Source: Rhizobium leguminosarum (GTDB taxonomy: Bacteria; Pseudomonadota; Alphaproteobacteria; Rhizobiales; Rhizobiaceae). Taken from it: a stretch of DNA of 64,000 bases. The first letter of the stretch is position 1, and every line of letters starts with the position of its first letter. The position numbers were made by a program, and so were the translations under genes. The DNA lies in contig NZ_CP025013.1 of the NCBI RefSeq assembly GCF_002953715.1, positions 186,001-250,000 of the forward strand. The letters run 5' to 3'. Below, in pieces: positions 17,782 to 25,493 of this stretch. The notes beneath the pieces are model-generated. The model was not told where the DNA came from. It did no database searches and was given only the letters and a program-made list of their open reading frames with translations.

Positions 17782-18561
17782 CTAGGCTGTTGGCACTGTC
17801 CCTCCATCGATCGTATATTCGGTACCAGTGATCGATGCAGCCCGGTCCGAAGCGAGGAAGGCAATCAGGTTTGCGACCTCTTCCGGCTTTGCCGGACGCC
17901 CCATCGGAATGCCGCCCAGCCCGTCCATGATGATCTTTTTGCCCCCCTCAAGGTCAGTTCCGGCCTGCTTCGCCAGGCGCTCTGCAAGGTGGATCGAAGC
18001 TTCCGTTTCGATCCAGCCCGGCGACACCCGAACGACCCGGACACCTTTGGGCGACACTTCTTTCGACATCGCCTTGCTGTAAGTGGAAAGTGCTGCCTTG
18101 GCTGCAGCATAGGCGGTCGTCGATTCTGGAAGCGGCAGGACTCCCTGGATGGATGTCACATGCACCACCACACCGTTTCCTTGAGCAACCATGTCCGGAA
18201 CCAGTTGCCGATCCAGGCGAACGGCTGGAAAGAGGTTGAGCGACAGCTCCTTATGCCAGTCGTCTTCCGACAGTGCAGAAAATCCACCTCCGGCCGCTGA
18301 AGAGCCACCGAGCATATGGACGATGACGTCGACGCCGCCAAGGCGCCGCCGCGTGGCCTCTGCGACGATTGCACATCCCTCTTCCGTGGTCAGGTCCGCC
18401 TCGACGAACATTTCTTCCGACAGGCTTTCCGGACGGGCCCGCGCTGTCGTCAGCACCTTTGCGCCTAGCTCCCGAAACAGTCTGACGGTCGCAGCGCCGG
18501 TACCTTTTGTTCCAGCGGTAATGAGTGCGCGTTTGCCCCTCAGGTTGAGAAAGTCGGTCAT
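17782..18561 (-). CDS. Short-chain dehydrogenase/reductase
   Basis: A 259-residue classical SDR. The cofactor motif is TAGTKGTG (residues about 16-23), the NNAG-equivalent is MLGGSS, the catalytic Ser lies in HVTSIQG and the Tyr-Lys pair in YAAAK. A C-terminal GTEYTIDGGTVPTA is the usual tail. Substrate is unknown. Its start overlaps the stop of the NTF2-like gene by 4 nt, so the two are translated together, and both are divergent from a LysR regulator. Confidence 0.9.
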   Translation of the reverse strand: MTDFLNLRGKRALITAGTKGTGAATVRLFRELGAKVLTTARARPESLSEEMFVEADLTTEEGCAIVAEATRRRLGGVDVIVHMLGGSSAAGGGFSALSEDDWHKELSLNLFPAVRLDRQLVPDMVAQGNGVVVHVTSIQGVLPLPESTTAYAAAKAALSTYSKAMSKEVSPKGVRVVRVSPGWIETEASIHLAERLAKQAGTDLEGGKKIIMDGLGGIPMGRPAKPEEVANLIAFLASDRAASITGTEYTIDGGTVPTA

Positions 18562-18881
18562 GACCGGATCTCCAGCCAGACGATCCTGTCGTCCTTGAGG
18601 GTGAAGGCATGGGTGAGCATCACCGGGCTACCGGGAAACTGGCCGCTCACCCTCGCCCGGACGATTGCTTTATTGCCGTCAACCGCGGATTCCACGGGTT
18701 CTGCATGGTATTGGGTCGCCTTCTTCGCAGCCACCCACCACTCGCGGATTGCGGCGACGCCTTGATGGTGCGCTCCTTCGTCTTCGACGACGGCTTCGAT
18801 CGCAAAGGTGTCCAGCAGCGCATCCGCGTCATTTCGACGGTCTGCTTCAAAGTACGTGTTTATGATACCGGGCATGTCCAT
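18558..18881 (-). CDS. SnoaL/NTF2-like small protein
   Basis: A 107-residue cone-fold protein of the SnoaL-like/NTF2 superfamily, recognisable from INTYFEADRRNDADALLDTFA, a middle GVAAIREWW and a final LTHAFTLKDDRIVWLEIRS. Members include small isomerases, cyclases and ligand-binding proteins. The start at 18881 has a strong GAGGAG site upstream (the longer upstream open frame is non-coding). It is cotranscribed with the SDR. Without a known substrate its role stays open. Confidence 0.8.
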   Translation of the reverse strand: MDMPGIINTYFEADRRNDADALLDTFAIEAVVEDEGAHHQGVAAIREWWVAAKKATQYHAEPVESAVDGNKAIVRARVSGQFPGSPVMLTHAFTLKDDRIVWLEIRS

Positions 18882-18909
18882 TGTGTTCTCCTCATAACCT
18901 AACCGATAC

Positions 18910-18946
18910 TTTATCCCTCGACCATTGCGTAAATAAGTGGGATAAA
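18910..18946. promoter_or_regulatory. Inverted repeat upstream of LysR gene
   Basis: TTTATCCC (18910-18917) and GGGATAAA (18939-18946) form a perfect 8-bp inverted repeat with a 21-nt spacer, within the 95-bp divergent region between the SDR operon and the LysR regulator. Position and symmetry suit a regulator binding site. The spacing is longer than a standard T-N11-A LysR box. Confidence 0.5.
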
Positions 18947-18976
18947 CCGGCATGCGATGATGAACAGATCGGGACG

Positions 18977-19879
18977 ATGGAGCTATCCAGCCTGAAGGAA
19001 CTTGAAGCGGCCATTGCAATTGCCAGGCGCGGGACTTTTCGAGCAGCGGCCATTGATCTCGGTATGTCCACGACCGCGTTGAGCCATACGATAAGCAGGC
19101 TCGAGGCGGGACTTGGCGTGCGGTTGTTCAACCGCACCACCCGCAGTGTGTCGCTGACGGATGCCGGCCGGTTGTTTGTGCAGCAGGTCGCGCCCTCGCT
19201 TCAGGATCTCCATGCTGCTCTGGATCTGGTGCGCTCCCACCGCGAGACTCCTTCCGGGACAATACGGATCAACGCAGCGCCATTTGCGGCGCGCGCCATC
19301 GTCTCACCGCTCGTGCTGGAGTTCCTGCGCCGCTATCCCGACATGAATGTCGATATCGTTACCGAGGGTAAAATGGTCGATATCGTCAAGGACGGGTTCG
19401 ATCTGGGCGTCAGGGTTGAAGGCCTCGTTCCCAGCGACATGATTGCCGTTTCGCTCGGCCGGCCTCAGCGACACGCAGTGGTTGGGTCTCCCGAGTATTT
19501 CGAGAAACATGGTAAGCCCACGGTGCCTCCGGATCTTCTCAGTCACAGGTGCATTCGTGTTCGCCTGCCAGACGGCTCCTTGTTTCGATGGCGGTTCGAA
19601 AAAGACGGCGAGCCGGTGCAGATAGATGTACGGGGGCCAATCGCACTCGATGAGGCCAGTCTTACGCGGACTGCCGTGCTCGAAAGCGCCGGCGTGGGCT
19701 ACCTCTTTGAACAGGACATTCTCTCGGACATAGAGGCGGGGCGCGTTGTTCGTGTTCTAGAAGATTGGACGCCGCCCTATCCAGGCTTATGCCTCTACTA
19801 TCCTGGACGCCGAAATCTATCGGCTGGCGTCAGAGCATTTCTCGACTTAGCTCGTGAGTTCTCCCGAAAAGCGGCTTAA
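18977..19879 (+). CDS. LysR-family transcriptional regulator
   Basis: A 300-residue LysR protein of the CrgA/YhjC-like group. The N-terminal winged HTH (about residues 1-60) includes GTFRAAAIDLGMSTTALSHTISRLEAGLGVRLFNRTTRSVSLT. The C-terminal part is a two-lobed effector domain with LEFLRRYPDMNVDIV. ATG 18977 is chosen because it gives the family N-terminus (MELSSLKELEAA); an open frame continues upstream with no family similarity. It is divergent from the SDR/NTF2 pair and is their likely regulator. Confidence 0.88.
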   Translation: MELSSLKELEAAIAIARRGTFRAAAIDLGMSTTALSHTISRLEAGLGVRLFNRTTRSVSLTDAGRLFVQQVAPSLQDLHAALDLVRSHRETPSGTIRINAAPFAARAIVSPLVLEFLRRYPDMNVDIVTEGKMVDIVKDGFDLGVRVEGLVPSDMIAVSLGRPQRHAVVGSPEYFEKHGKPTVPPDLLSHRCIRVRLPDGSLFRWRFEKDGEPVQIDVRGPIALDEASLTRTAVLESAGVGYLFEQDILSDIEAGRVVRVLEDWTPPYPGLCLYYPGRRNLSAGVRAFLDLAREFSRKAA

Positions 19880-19898
19880 CTCACTGTCTTCCGCCTTG

Positions 19899-19915
19899 AA
19901 CGGTTTCGAACCGTT
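19899..19915. terminator. Small hairpin between converging LysR and MFS genes
   Basis: AACGGTT (19899-19905), a TCG loop and AACCGTT (19909-19915) form a perfect 7-bp stem in the 80-nt gap between two convergent genes. No U tract follows, so its strength as a terminator is doubtful. Confidence 0.35.
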
Positions 19916-19960
19916 GGCCGGTGAACCCTCCTGCTTCGTTTCTGTCTACCGCCCACCCTG

Positions 19961-21187
19961 CTACTGCGCCGGCTCCAGCATGGCGCAATCTTCCCCGCCG
20001 GTGCACTCGCCCGAGAGGGTACGCTGACCGAGCGCAATGATAAGGACGGTCGCGGCCCCGGCCGCCGCAGACACCCAGAATCCGCTCTGGGGACCGTAGC
20101 TGTCGACGACCCAGCCCGTGACGAAGGCGCCAAGCGCCATACCGATGCCTATGCCGGTCATCACCCAGGTGACGCCCTCGGTCAGCACCGATTCCGGCAC
20201 ACGACGCTCAATCAGTCCGAAGGCCGTTATAAAGGTCGGCGAGATCGCGATGCCGCTGACGAAGACGGCGATAGCAAGCAGGGTTACCGAGCTGCCGGCG
20301 GCGAGAAGAGGCAACGAGGTTAGTGCGAGAGTCGCAACAGCGATCAGCAACTGACGATGTAAGGGGATGCGCAGATTAAGCGCGCCGAGGGTCAAACCCA
20401 ACAGGAAGGAACCGAGCGCATAGACACCGATGACCAGGCTTGCCGCATTCGGCTGACCAAGCTCCTTGGTGATGGCGACAACACTCACTTCAGCGGTTGC
20501 GAAGATCGCGCCGACGAAGATCAGCGCGAGCGTAATGATCTGCACCGGACGCTGCCGGATCGCGGAGCCAACCGAAGCCGCGCCGGCGACATGACGCACC
20601 TTCGGCTCGGTGCCGCGCTGCACGATGAAGGCCGCGGTCCCAAGCGCTAGAAAAGCTGTGCTCACCATCATGCCGGCTTCCGGGAAAAGGGCCACTGCGA
20701 GCCCAACGGACAGCGAGGCGCCGGCGATATAGACCAGTTCGTCCGCGGCACTTTCGAACGCGAATGCCGTGTTGAGTTCTGGCTGGTTGCGAAACAGTTC
20801 CGTCCAGCGCGCCCGCATCAGCGCCGGGATGCTTGGCATGGCTGCCGCAAGGAAGGCTGAGGCGAAGAGCGTCCACGCCGGCCAGTTCTGATTGGCCGCG
20901 GCGATCAGCGCGATGAACGCCAGCACTGATACGATGGTTGTCGGAACGACGACTGCCGTCTGGCCCTGCCGGTCGACTGCTCGCGAAATCTGCGGTGAAA
21001 TCACCGCATTGGTGAGCGCATAGGTCGCCGACACGGCGCCTGCCAGCCAATATTCGCCATGTGCCTGGGAGAGCATGGCGACGATGCCAATCGGCGCCAT
21101 GGCGATGGGAAGCCGTGCGAAAAAGCCGGCGACGGAGAAGCCCTTGGCCCCAGGTGCCGCGAATATTTGTCTATACGGATTTGACAT
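19961..21187 (-). CDS. MFS transporter
   Basis: A 408-residue major facilitator protein with about twelve predicted helices. The loop between helices 2 and 3 (ISPQISRAVDRQGQ) matches the MFS motif A position, and a long cytoplasmic loop lies in the middle. The end is hydrophilic (GECTGGEDCAMLEPAQ). Start 21187 gives MSNPYRQ with GGAAGG upstream; the open frame upstream of it runs through the operator region. It is divergent from a TetR repressor with three operator copies between them, the arrangement of an efflux pump induced by its substrate. Confidence 0.88.
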   Translation of the reverse strand: MSNPYRQIFAAPGAKGFSVAGFFARLPIAMAPIGIVAMLSQAHGEYWLAGAVSATYALTNAVISPQISRAVDRQGQTAVVVPTTIVSVLAFIALIAAANQNWPAWTLFASAFLAAAMPSIPALMRARWTELFRNQPELNTAFAFESAADELVYIAGASLSVGLAVALFPEAGMMVSTAFLALGTAAFIVQRGTEPKVRHVAGAASVGSAIRQRPVQIITLALIFVGAIFATAEVSVVAITKELGQPNAASLVIGVYALGSFLLGLTLGALNLRIPLHRQLLIAVATLALTSLPLLAAGSSVTLLAIAVFVSGIAISPTFITAFGLIERRVPESVLTEGVTWVMTGIGIGMALGAFVTGWVVDSYGPQSGFWVSAAAGAATVLIIALGQRTLSGECTGGEDCAMLEPAQ

Positions 21188-21223
21188 GGGACGAACCTTC
21201 CAGCTATCGGATAGAACACTTAT

Positions 21224-21290
21224 ATACGGAGCGTATGTGTTTACATAATGCATACGCCACGTATGTCAATGAAAAAGATACGCGGCGTAT
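21224..21290. promoter_or_regulatory. Three-copy TetR operator, ATACG-N3-CGTAT
   Basis: The palindrome ATACG-N3-CGTAT occurs three times in 67 bp: 21224-21236 (spacer GAG), 21252-21264 (spacer CCA, extended to CATACG-CCA-CGTATG) and 21278-21290 (spacer CGG). Centres are 28 and 26 bp apart. The array fills the space between the MFS and TetR starts; the last copy lies 15 nt upstream of the tetR-type start and overlaps its leader. This is strong evidence for autoregulation plus repression of the transporter. Confidence 0.8.
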
Positions 21291-21305
21291 GCCAAAGGAG
21301 AAGCC

Positions 21306-21896
21306 ATGCGCAAACCGCGCCGGGAGATGATCGCAGAGACCCGCGGCAAACTTATCGCAGCCGGGCGGCGTGCCTTTGGCACGATCGGCTACGCGGAAGC
21401 GTCGATGGACGATTTCACCGGCGAAGCGGGACTGACGCGCGGGGCCCTCTATCATCACTTCGGTGACAAGAGGGGCCTGCTCCAGGCCGTGATCATGGAA
21501 ATCGACGCTGAGATGACTGAACGGCTGAACGAGGTCTCGGCCGCCGCGCCCACACGCTGGCAAGGCTTTGTCGACGAGTGCTCCGCTTATATCGAAATGG
21601 CGCTTGAGCCCGAAATCCAGCGCATCATGTTTCGCGATGGCCCGGCTGTCCTCGGCGATATCTCGCAATGGCAAAACACCCCCGGCTGTATCGCCGCCCT
21701 CTCCCGCAGCCTCGACCGTCTCAAGGCCGATGGCGAGATCATCGACATCGACACCGAAACTGCCGCTCGCCTCATCAATGGCGCCAGCAGCCATATGGCG
21801 CTGTGGATCGCCAATGCCGAGAATCCGGAGGGGGTTTCGAAGCGGGCGGTCGCGGGGTTCAAGGCTATGCTGGGGAGCCTCCGCAGACAGGAATGA
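21306..21896 (+). CDS. TetR-family transcriptional regulator
   Basis: A 196-residue TetR protein. The N-terminal HTH spans about residues 8-55 (TRGKLIAAGRRAFGTIGYAEASMDDFTGEAGLTRGALYHHFGDKRGLL). The ligand-binding part begins at about residue 60 and ends GFKAMLGSLRR. It faces the MFS gene and very probably represses both genes through the three palindromes between them. AAAGGAG lies 6 nt upstream of the ATG, giving a good ribosome site. Confidence 0.9.
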   Translation: MRKPRREMIAETRGKLIAAGRRAFGTIGYAEASMDDFTGEAGLTRGALYHHFGDKRGLLQAVIMEIDAEMTERLNEVSAAAPTRWQGFVDECSAYIEMALEPEIQRIMFRDGPAVLGDISQWQNTPGCIAALSRSLDRLKADGEIIDIDTETAARLINGASSHMALWIANAENPEGVSKRAVAGFKAMLGSLRRQE

Positions 21897-22255
21897 GGTG
21901 TTTGATTTCCCGCTCAGGCGCCGCGGCTTAACAATTCCCGTCCCAGCGGCACCAGACGGGTCGAGTGCCGACCCTTCCGGCCCAACGTGCGTTCTCGATT
22001 GCCGCCTTCTGCTGCTTCCTGTTTTTGAGGACGTGGCGGATCTTCCAGGCAAACACTTTCCACGTCGAAAGCTTTGATAGCAGCTCGACACCGGGGCCAG
22101 GCCGTTCCCTGATGATCGCGTTCCCCCCTGCGAAGCCGCCACTCCACACTCTGATACGTTTTTGGCATTTCTTGAAACATGTCAGATACGCAGACCCGTC
22201 AGAGATCACTCCGTCACGAAATGTCGCCCTGGGCGACAAGAACATGGAGTGCCTC
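21897..22255. other. Long intergenic stretch between TetR and epoxide hydrolase genes
   Basis: About 360 bp with no gene I can support. Open frames exist on both strands but have no recognisable family pattern; one minus-strand frame (about 21928-22257) has a Trp-rich basic segment that could be the remains of a gene. A perfect short palindrome, TGTCGCC-CTG-GGCGACA (22222-22238), lies 17 bp upstream of the epoxide hydrolase start and could be an operator. Confidence 0.4.
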
Positions 22256-23593
22256 ATGAAGAAGATTGAAAATGTTCTCGCCTGGCGCCGCCTTGTCCGC
22301 GGCGCGATGGTGATGGCGGTTGGACCAATGTTGCTGTTCCCAGCCGGCTATCTTTTGCCAGCGAGTGCCGCCGACGTCACATCGGAAGGGCCGGCGACGC
22401 CGATCGGGGCCGATGAAACTATCCGCCCGTTCCAGATCCACGTTCCGCAGTCACAGCTTGACGATCTGCGCAAGCGCATTGCCGAGACGCGATGGCCAGA
22501 TAAGGAAACCGTGAGCGACGCCTCGCAAGGCATTCAGCTTTCGCGCGTCCAGGATCTGGTCCGTTACTGGGGCACTGATTACGACTGGCGCAAGGCGGAG
22601 GCCCAGCTCAATGCACTTCCGGAATTCATCACGACGATCGACGGGGTCGATATCCAGTTCATTCATGTGCGCTCCCGTCATCCTAACGCTCTTCCGGTCA
22701 TTCTGACCCATGGATGGCCGGGTTCAACCTTCGAGTTCATCAAGGCGATCGGCCCTCTTACAGATCCGACTGCTTATGGCGGTAAAGCGGAGGACGCATT
22801 TGATGTCGTCATCCCCTCGATCCCGGGTTACGGCTTTTCGGGTAAGCCGGCAGAGCTTGGCTGGGGGCCAGATCGAGTTGCGCGGGCATGGGATGTACTG
22901 ATGAAGCGGCTCGGCTACGCGCACTATGTTTCCCAGGGCGGCGACCACGGTTCCGTTATCTCCGACGCACTGGCGCGCCAGGCACCGAAGGGCTTGCTTG
23001 GTATCCATCTCAATATGCCGGCGACCGTTCCGGGCAACCTCACGAAGGCCATCAATAGTGGCGACCCGGCGCCTGCAGGGCTGTCGGCGCCCGAGCGGGA
23101 TGCATTTGAATCCCTGAGCACCTTCTTCGGCCGGAATGCCGCCTACGGGGCCGTGATGGTGACGCGTCCGCAGACGATCGGCTACTCGCTTTCCGACTCG
23201 CCGTCGGGCCTAGCTGCATGGATTTACGAAAAATTCGCGCAGTGGAGCGACAGCGAGGGCATTCCTGAACGCGTTTTTTCGAACGACGAAATGCTGAATG
23301 ACATCACGTTATACTGGCTGACCAACACCGGGGCATCCTCGTCGCGGTTCTATTGGGAAAACAACAACAACAACTTCAGCGCAGACGCCCAGAAGACCAA
23401 AGAGATCAAGATCCCGGTGGCAATCAGCGTATTCCCAAAGGAGATCTACCAGGCGCCGGAGAGTTGGAGCAAGCAGGCCTATCCCACGCTGCATTATTAC
23501 CACCGTGTCGACATGGGCGGTCACTTCGCCGCCTGGGAACAGCCCAAGCTCTTCGCTGAGGAATTGCGAGAGGCGTTCAGGTCGGTGCGTTGA
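22256..23593 (+). CDS. Epoxide hydrolase-family protein, exported
   Basis: A 445-residue protein of the microsomal-type epoxide hydrolase family. A hydrophobic N-terminal segment with a basic start (about residues 1-39, ending ASAADV) is a probable signal peptide. The EHN domain follows (IRPFQIHVPQSQLDDLRKRIAETRWPD), then the alpha/beta hydrolase core with the HGWPGS oxyanion loop, the nucleophile elbow QGGDHGS where Asp is the expected nucleophile, and a C-terminal GGHFAAWEQP with the catalytic His. ATG 22256 has GGAG 6 nt upstream. Export is uncommon and its natural substrate is unknown; it may detoxify external epoxides. Confidence 0.88.
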   Translation: MKKIENVLAWRRLVRGAMVMAVGPMLLFPAGYLLPASAADVTSEGPATPIGADETIRPFQIHVPQSQLDDLRKRIAETRWPDKETVSDASQGIQLSRVQDLVRYWGTDYDWRKAEAQLNALPEFITTIDGVDIQFIHVRSRHPNALPVILTHGWPGSTFEFIKAIGPLTDPTAYGGKAEDAFDVVIPSIPGYGFSGKPAELGWGPDRVARAWDVLMKRLGYAHYVSQGGDHGSVISDALARQAPKGLLGIHLNMPATVPGNLTKAINSGDPAPAGLSAPERDAFESLSTFFGRNAAYGAVMVTRPQTIGYSLSDSPSGLAAWIYEKFAQWSDSEGIPERVFSNDEMLNDITLYWLTNTGASSSRFYWENNNNNFSADAQKTKEIKIPVAISVFPKEIYQAPESWSKQAYPTLHYYHRVDMGGHFAAWEQPKLFAEELREAFRSVR

Positions 23594-23755
23594 TACGCCG
23601 GTAGAACGACAGGTCGGCACATCCGCGGCTGAGAGTGACAAATTCAAAGCCGGGGAGAATGCAGTTCGAATCATTTCATCAAATGATCCTCACCTCGCTG
23701 TCTTTTCCGCAGGTCAGTTCATTGCGCCACCGGCTGCCAATACCCGCGTGTCGAC

Positions 23756-23783
23756 ATCCAGTGGGCGGTTTCGCCCACTGGAT
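23756..23783. terminator. Strong 12-bp hairpin
   Basis: ATCCAGTGGGCG (23756-23767), loop GTTT and CGCCCACTGGAT (23772-23783) form a perfect 12-bp stem. It lies 160 nt after the epoxide hydrolase stop and 68 nt before the next start. No U run follows, so it may be a terminator that needs help from Rho, or an mRNA 3'-end stabiliser. Confidence 0.55.
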
Positions 23784-23851
23784 TGTGATCCGTCTTCGCG
23801 GTACAGCCAGGATGTATTTGTTGCTGAGTCCATCCCTTTAGGTGCGAATTT

Positions 23852-24421
23852 ATGACAAAAAAAGTTTATCTCGCCGGTCCGGAAGTCTTCCTTCCCAACG
23901 CCCGTGAAATGCTCGACCGCAAGGCGGCACTTGCCCGTGAGGCGGGACTTATCCCGCTCTCGCCCGGCGATCTGGAAATCCCGCACACGAACTCGAAGCG
24001 CGAGCGGGCGGCGGCGATAAACGCGGTGGACGAGAAGATGATGATTGAGGCTGACGCGATCATCGCCAATCTGACGCCATTTCGCGGCATTGCCGCCGAT
24101 ACAGGGACAGCCTTCGAACTGGGCTTTATGTGCGCAAGTGGTAAGCCTGTATTCGCCTACACCAATGTGGCCCGCGATCACAGCGGACGGGTGAGCGATC
24201 TTTATGGCGGGGCCGTCGCCTATGATGGCGAAGGTCGACTGCGAGACCCGAACGGGATTGCGATCGAGGATTTCGGCCTGGCCGACAATCTCATGCTGCA
24301 CGCCGGGATTGAGCGGCGTGGTGGCGTCCTCATCATCGGAGACGCGGCGCGGGATGCGCTCTATACGGATCTTGCCGCGTTCAAGGCGTGTCTTGCCGTC
24401 GCCGTTGAGAAACTGCGCTAA
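23852..24421 (+). CDS. Nucleoside 2-deoxyribosyltransferase family protein
   Basis: A 189-residue NDT-family protein. It starts KKVYLAGPEVFLPN, the conserved first strand and loop. The catalytic-site segments ADAIIANLTPFRGIAADTGTAFELGFM (with the nucleophilic Glu in FELG) and the C-terminal NLMLHAGI are clear. These enzymes exchange bases on deoxynucleosides or hydrolyse deoxynucleoside monophosphates. The length is close to the usual 140-190 residues. It stands alone, so a salvage role is the simplest reading; links between this fold and nucleotide-signal effectors in phage defence make other roles possible but there is no supporting context. Confidence 0.85.
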   Translation: MTKKVYLAGPEVFLPNAREMLDRKAALAREAGLIPLSPGDLEIPHTNSKRERAAAINAVDEKMMIEADAIIANLTPFRGIAADTGTAFELGFMCASGKPVFAYTNVARDHSGRVSDLYGGAVAYDGEGRLRDPNGIAIEDFGLADNLMLHAGIERRGGVLIIGDAARDALYTDLAAFKACLAVAVEKLR

Positions 24422-24534
24422 GGCGCTCGATAATCGGCGATCCCTCGCCGACGCGAGAGCTTGCAGCTCGCTTCACGCCGCCCGAGGGGATCGCCGCTCC
24501 AGCCGCGCGTTGTGTGGGTGGACAGGTTTGAGAG

Positions 24535-25020
24535 TTAGCCAGACGGCGACCAATGATCGGTATCGTGGTCAGGATGCTGATGATTGGTGCTGCTGATCCG
24601 GTGCAACATCTGGGGATTGTCGGCATAGGTCGGTCGCTCGCCCGGCACTTGAGCCAGGTTGGCGTACCAGGACACCCGGCTCTCGTTGCCGTATTGGTTT
24701 TCGGGCGGCGCGCGATCGGGCTGGTCGAGGGTACCGACCAAAACTCCGATGTCGTCACCATCGGGATAGTCGAAGGTGAGTGGGGTGCCACAGTCACGGC
24801 AAAAACCACGTCGGCCGACGTCCGAGCTGCGAAAATAGCTGATCGCGCCACGCGTCAGGCGAAATGCGGGCTTCAGCACCGGGCAGATGATCGCGAACGG
24901 ACCGCCCACAGCCTTCTGGCACATCCGGCAGTGGCAGATATGGACGTTTTGCGGGGGCTCCTGAAGCGCGTACCGCACGGCGCCGCATTGGCAGCCACCA
25001 GTTAGAACGACTATTTGCAT
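24535..25020 (-). CDS. GFA-family (Mss4-like) zinc protein
   Basis: A 161-residue member of the GFA (glutathione-dependent formaldehyde-activating-like) family. The zinc ligands are visible as GGCQCGAVRY (CxC), HICHCRMCQK (CxxC) and FCRDCGTPL (CxxC), with the family PFAIICPV segment between. The C-terminus is His/Asp-rich (NHQHPDHDTDH). Many family members have no known substrate. It converges with the deoxyribosyltransferase gene and does not share an operon with it. Confidence 0.88.
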   Translation of the reverse strand: MQIVVLTGGCQCGAVRYALQEPPQNVHICHCRMCQKAVGGPFAIICPVLKPAFRLTRGAISYFRSSDVGRRGFCRDCGTPLTFDYPDGDDIGVLVGTLDQPDRAPPENQYGNESRVSWYANLAQVPGERPTYADNPQMLHRISSTNHQHPDHDTDHWSPSG

Positions 25021-25045
25021 GCGGACAAACCATGGAAGGATCGCG

Positions 25046-25150
25046 CTGGAGCATTTCCGTTTTTCTCCGAATCACGGAAATGCTCTATCTCTTTGTTTTC
25101 ACGCAATTTCGGACGCAAAACCGCTACGCACTTTTGCTGGAATTGCTCTA
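25046..25150 (-). repeat. RIME-like intergenic mosaic repeat, copy 1
   Basis: The complementary strand reads as the rhizobial intergenic element: AGAGCAATTCCAGCAAAAGTG, then GTAGCGGTTTTGCGTCC, ATTGCGTGAAAACAAAGAG and a terminal stem. The stem arms are GAGCATTTCCGT (25049-25060) and ACGGAAATGCTC (25074-25085), a perfect 12 bp. It matches the second copy at 30693-30795, which is in the opposite orientation. Such elements are scattered in Rhizobium genomes and are non-coding. Confidence 0.8.
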
Positions 25151-25284
25151 GCTCAAAAGCGCGTGAGTCCACGGCGGAGGCGCCTTGCCGGTACAAAAAG
25201 GTAGCGTCTTGGGTGAGCAAAGAGCACGTCCCCACTTCTACATTTGCTGCACGGTGACGAATGCTCGCCAACTGGCTCGACAAA

Positions 25285-25428
25285 CTATGCATCCGCGAGG
25301 CCCGAGACGTCAATCTTCGGCGGTTGATTGTCGTGAGAGGGCGATGAACGCCGCCGAAGAGGCTTGGTTCGAAGCCAGTCGTTGATCTCCCATGAAAGCG
25401 TTTTTCTCAATTTCTGTGATCGGGGCAT
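25285..25428 (-). CDS. Possible small basic protein downstream of matC
   Basis: A 47-residue frame starting MPRSQKLRKTLSWEIND and ending KIDVSGLADA has an ATG at 25428 with GGAG 9 nt upstream. It lies on the matC strand, just past a strong hairpin. The composition (basic, two Trp) is protein-like but I recognise no family. A perfect 10-bp inverted repeat (TCTTCGGCGG at 25314-25323, CCGCCGAAGA at 25351-25360) lies inside it, so the stretch might instead be a structured non-coding element. Confidence 0.25.
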   Translation of the reverse strand: MPRSQKLRKTLSWEINDWLRTKPLRRRSSPSHDNQPPKIDVSGLADA

Positions 25429-25439
25429 CAACGGTCTCC

Positions 25440-25471
25440 AAGTGTGCCGAAACAGGGCTCGGCACACTTTT
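25440..25471. terminator. Strong hairpin at the 3' end of the mat operon
   Basis: AAGTGTGCCGA (25440-25450), an 8-nt loop and TCGGCACACTT (25459-25469) form a perfect 11-bp stem 25-54 nt beyond the matC stop. The U-type run (TTTT) is on the plus-strand side, so on the matC strand the stem lacks a good U tract. It probably still marks the end of the mat transcript. Confidence 0.6.
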
Positions 25472-25493
25472 CGCTGGGAGCAGCCGCCGGCCG

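Noticed and set aside
21928..22257. Minus-strand frame with Trp-rich basic segment
   Set aside because: It overlaps the epoxide hydrolase leader, has no ribosome site that I can support and no recognised family, so it is not called a gene.
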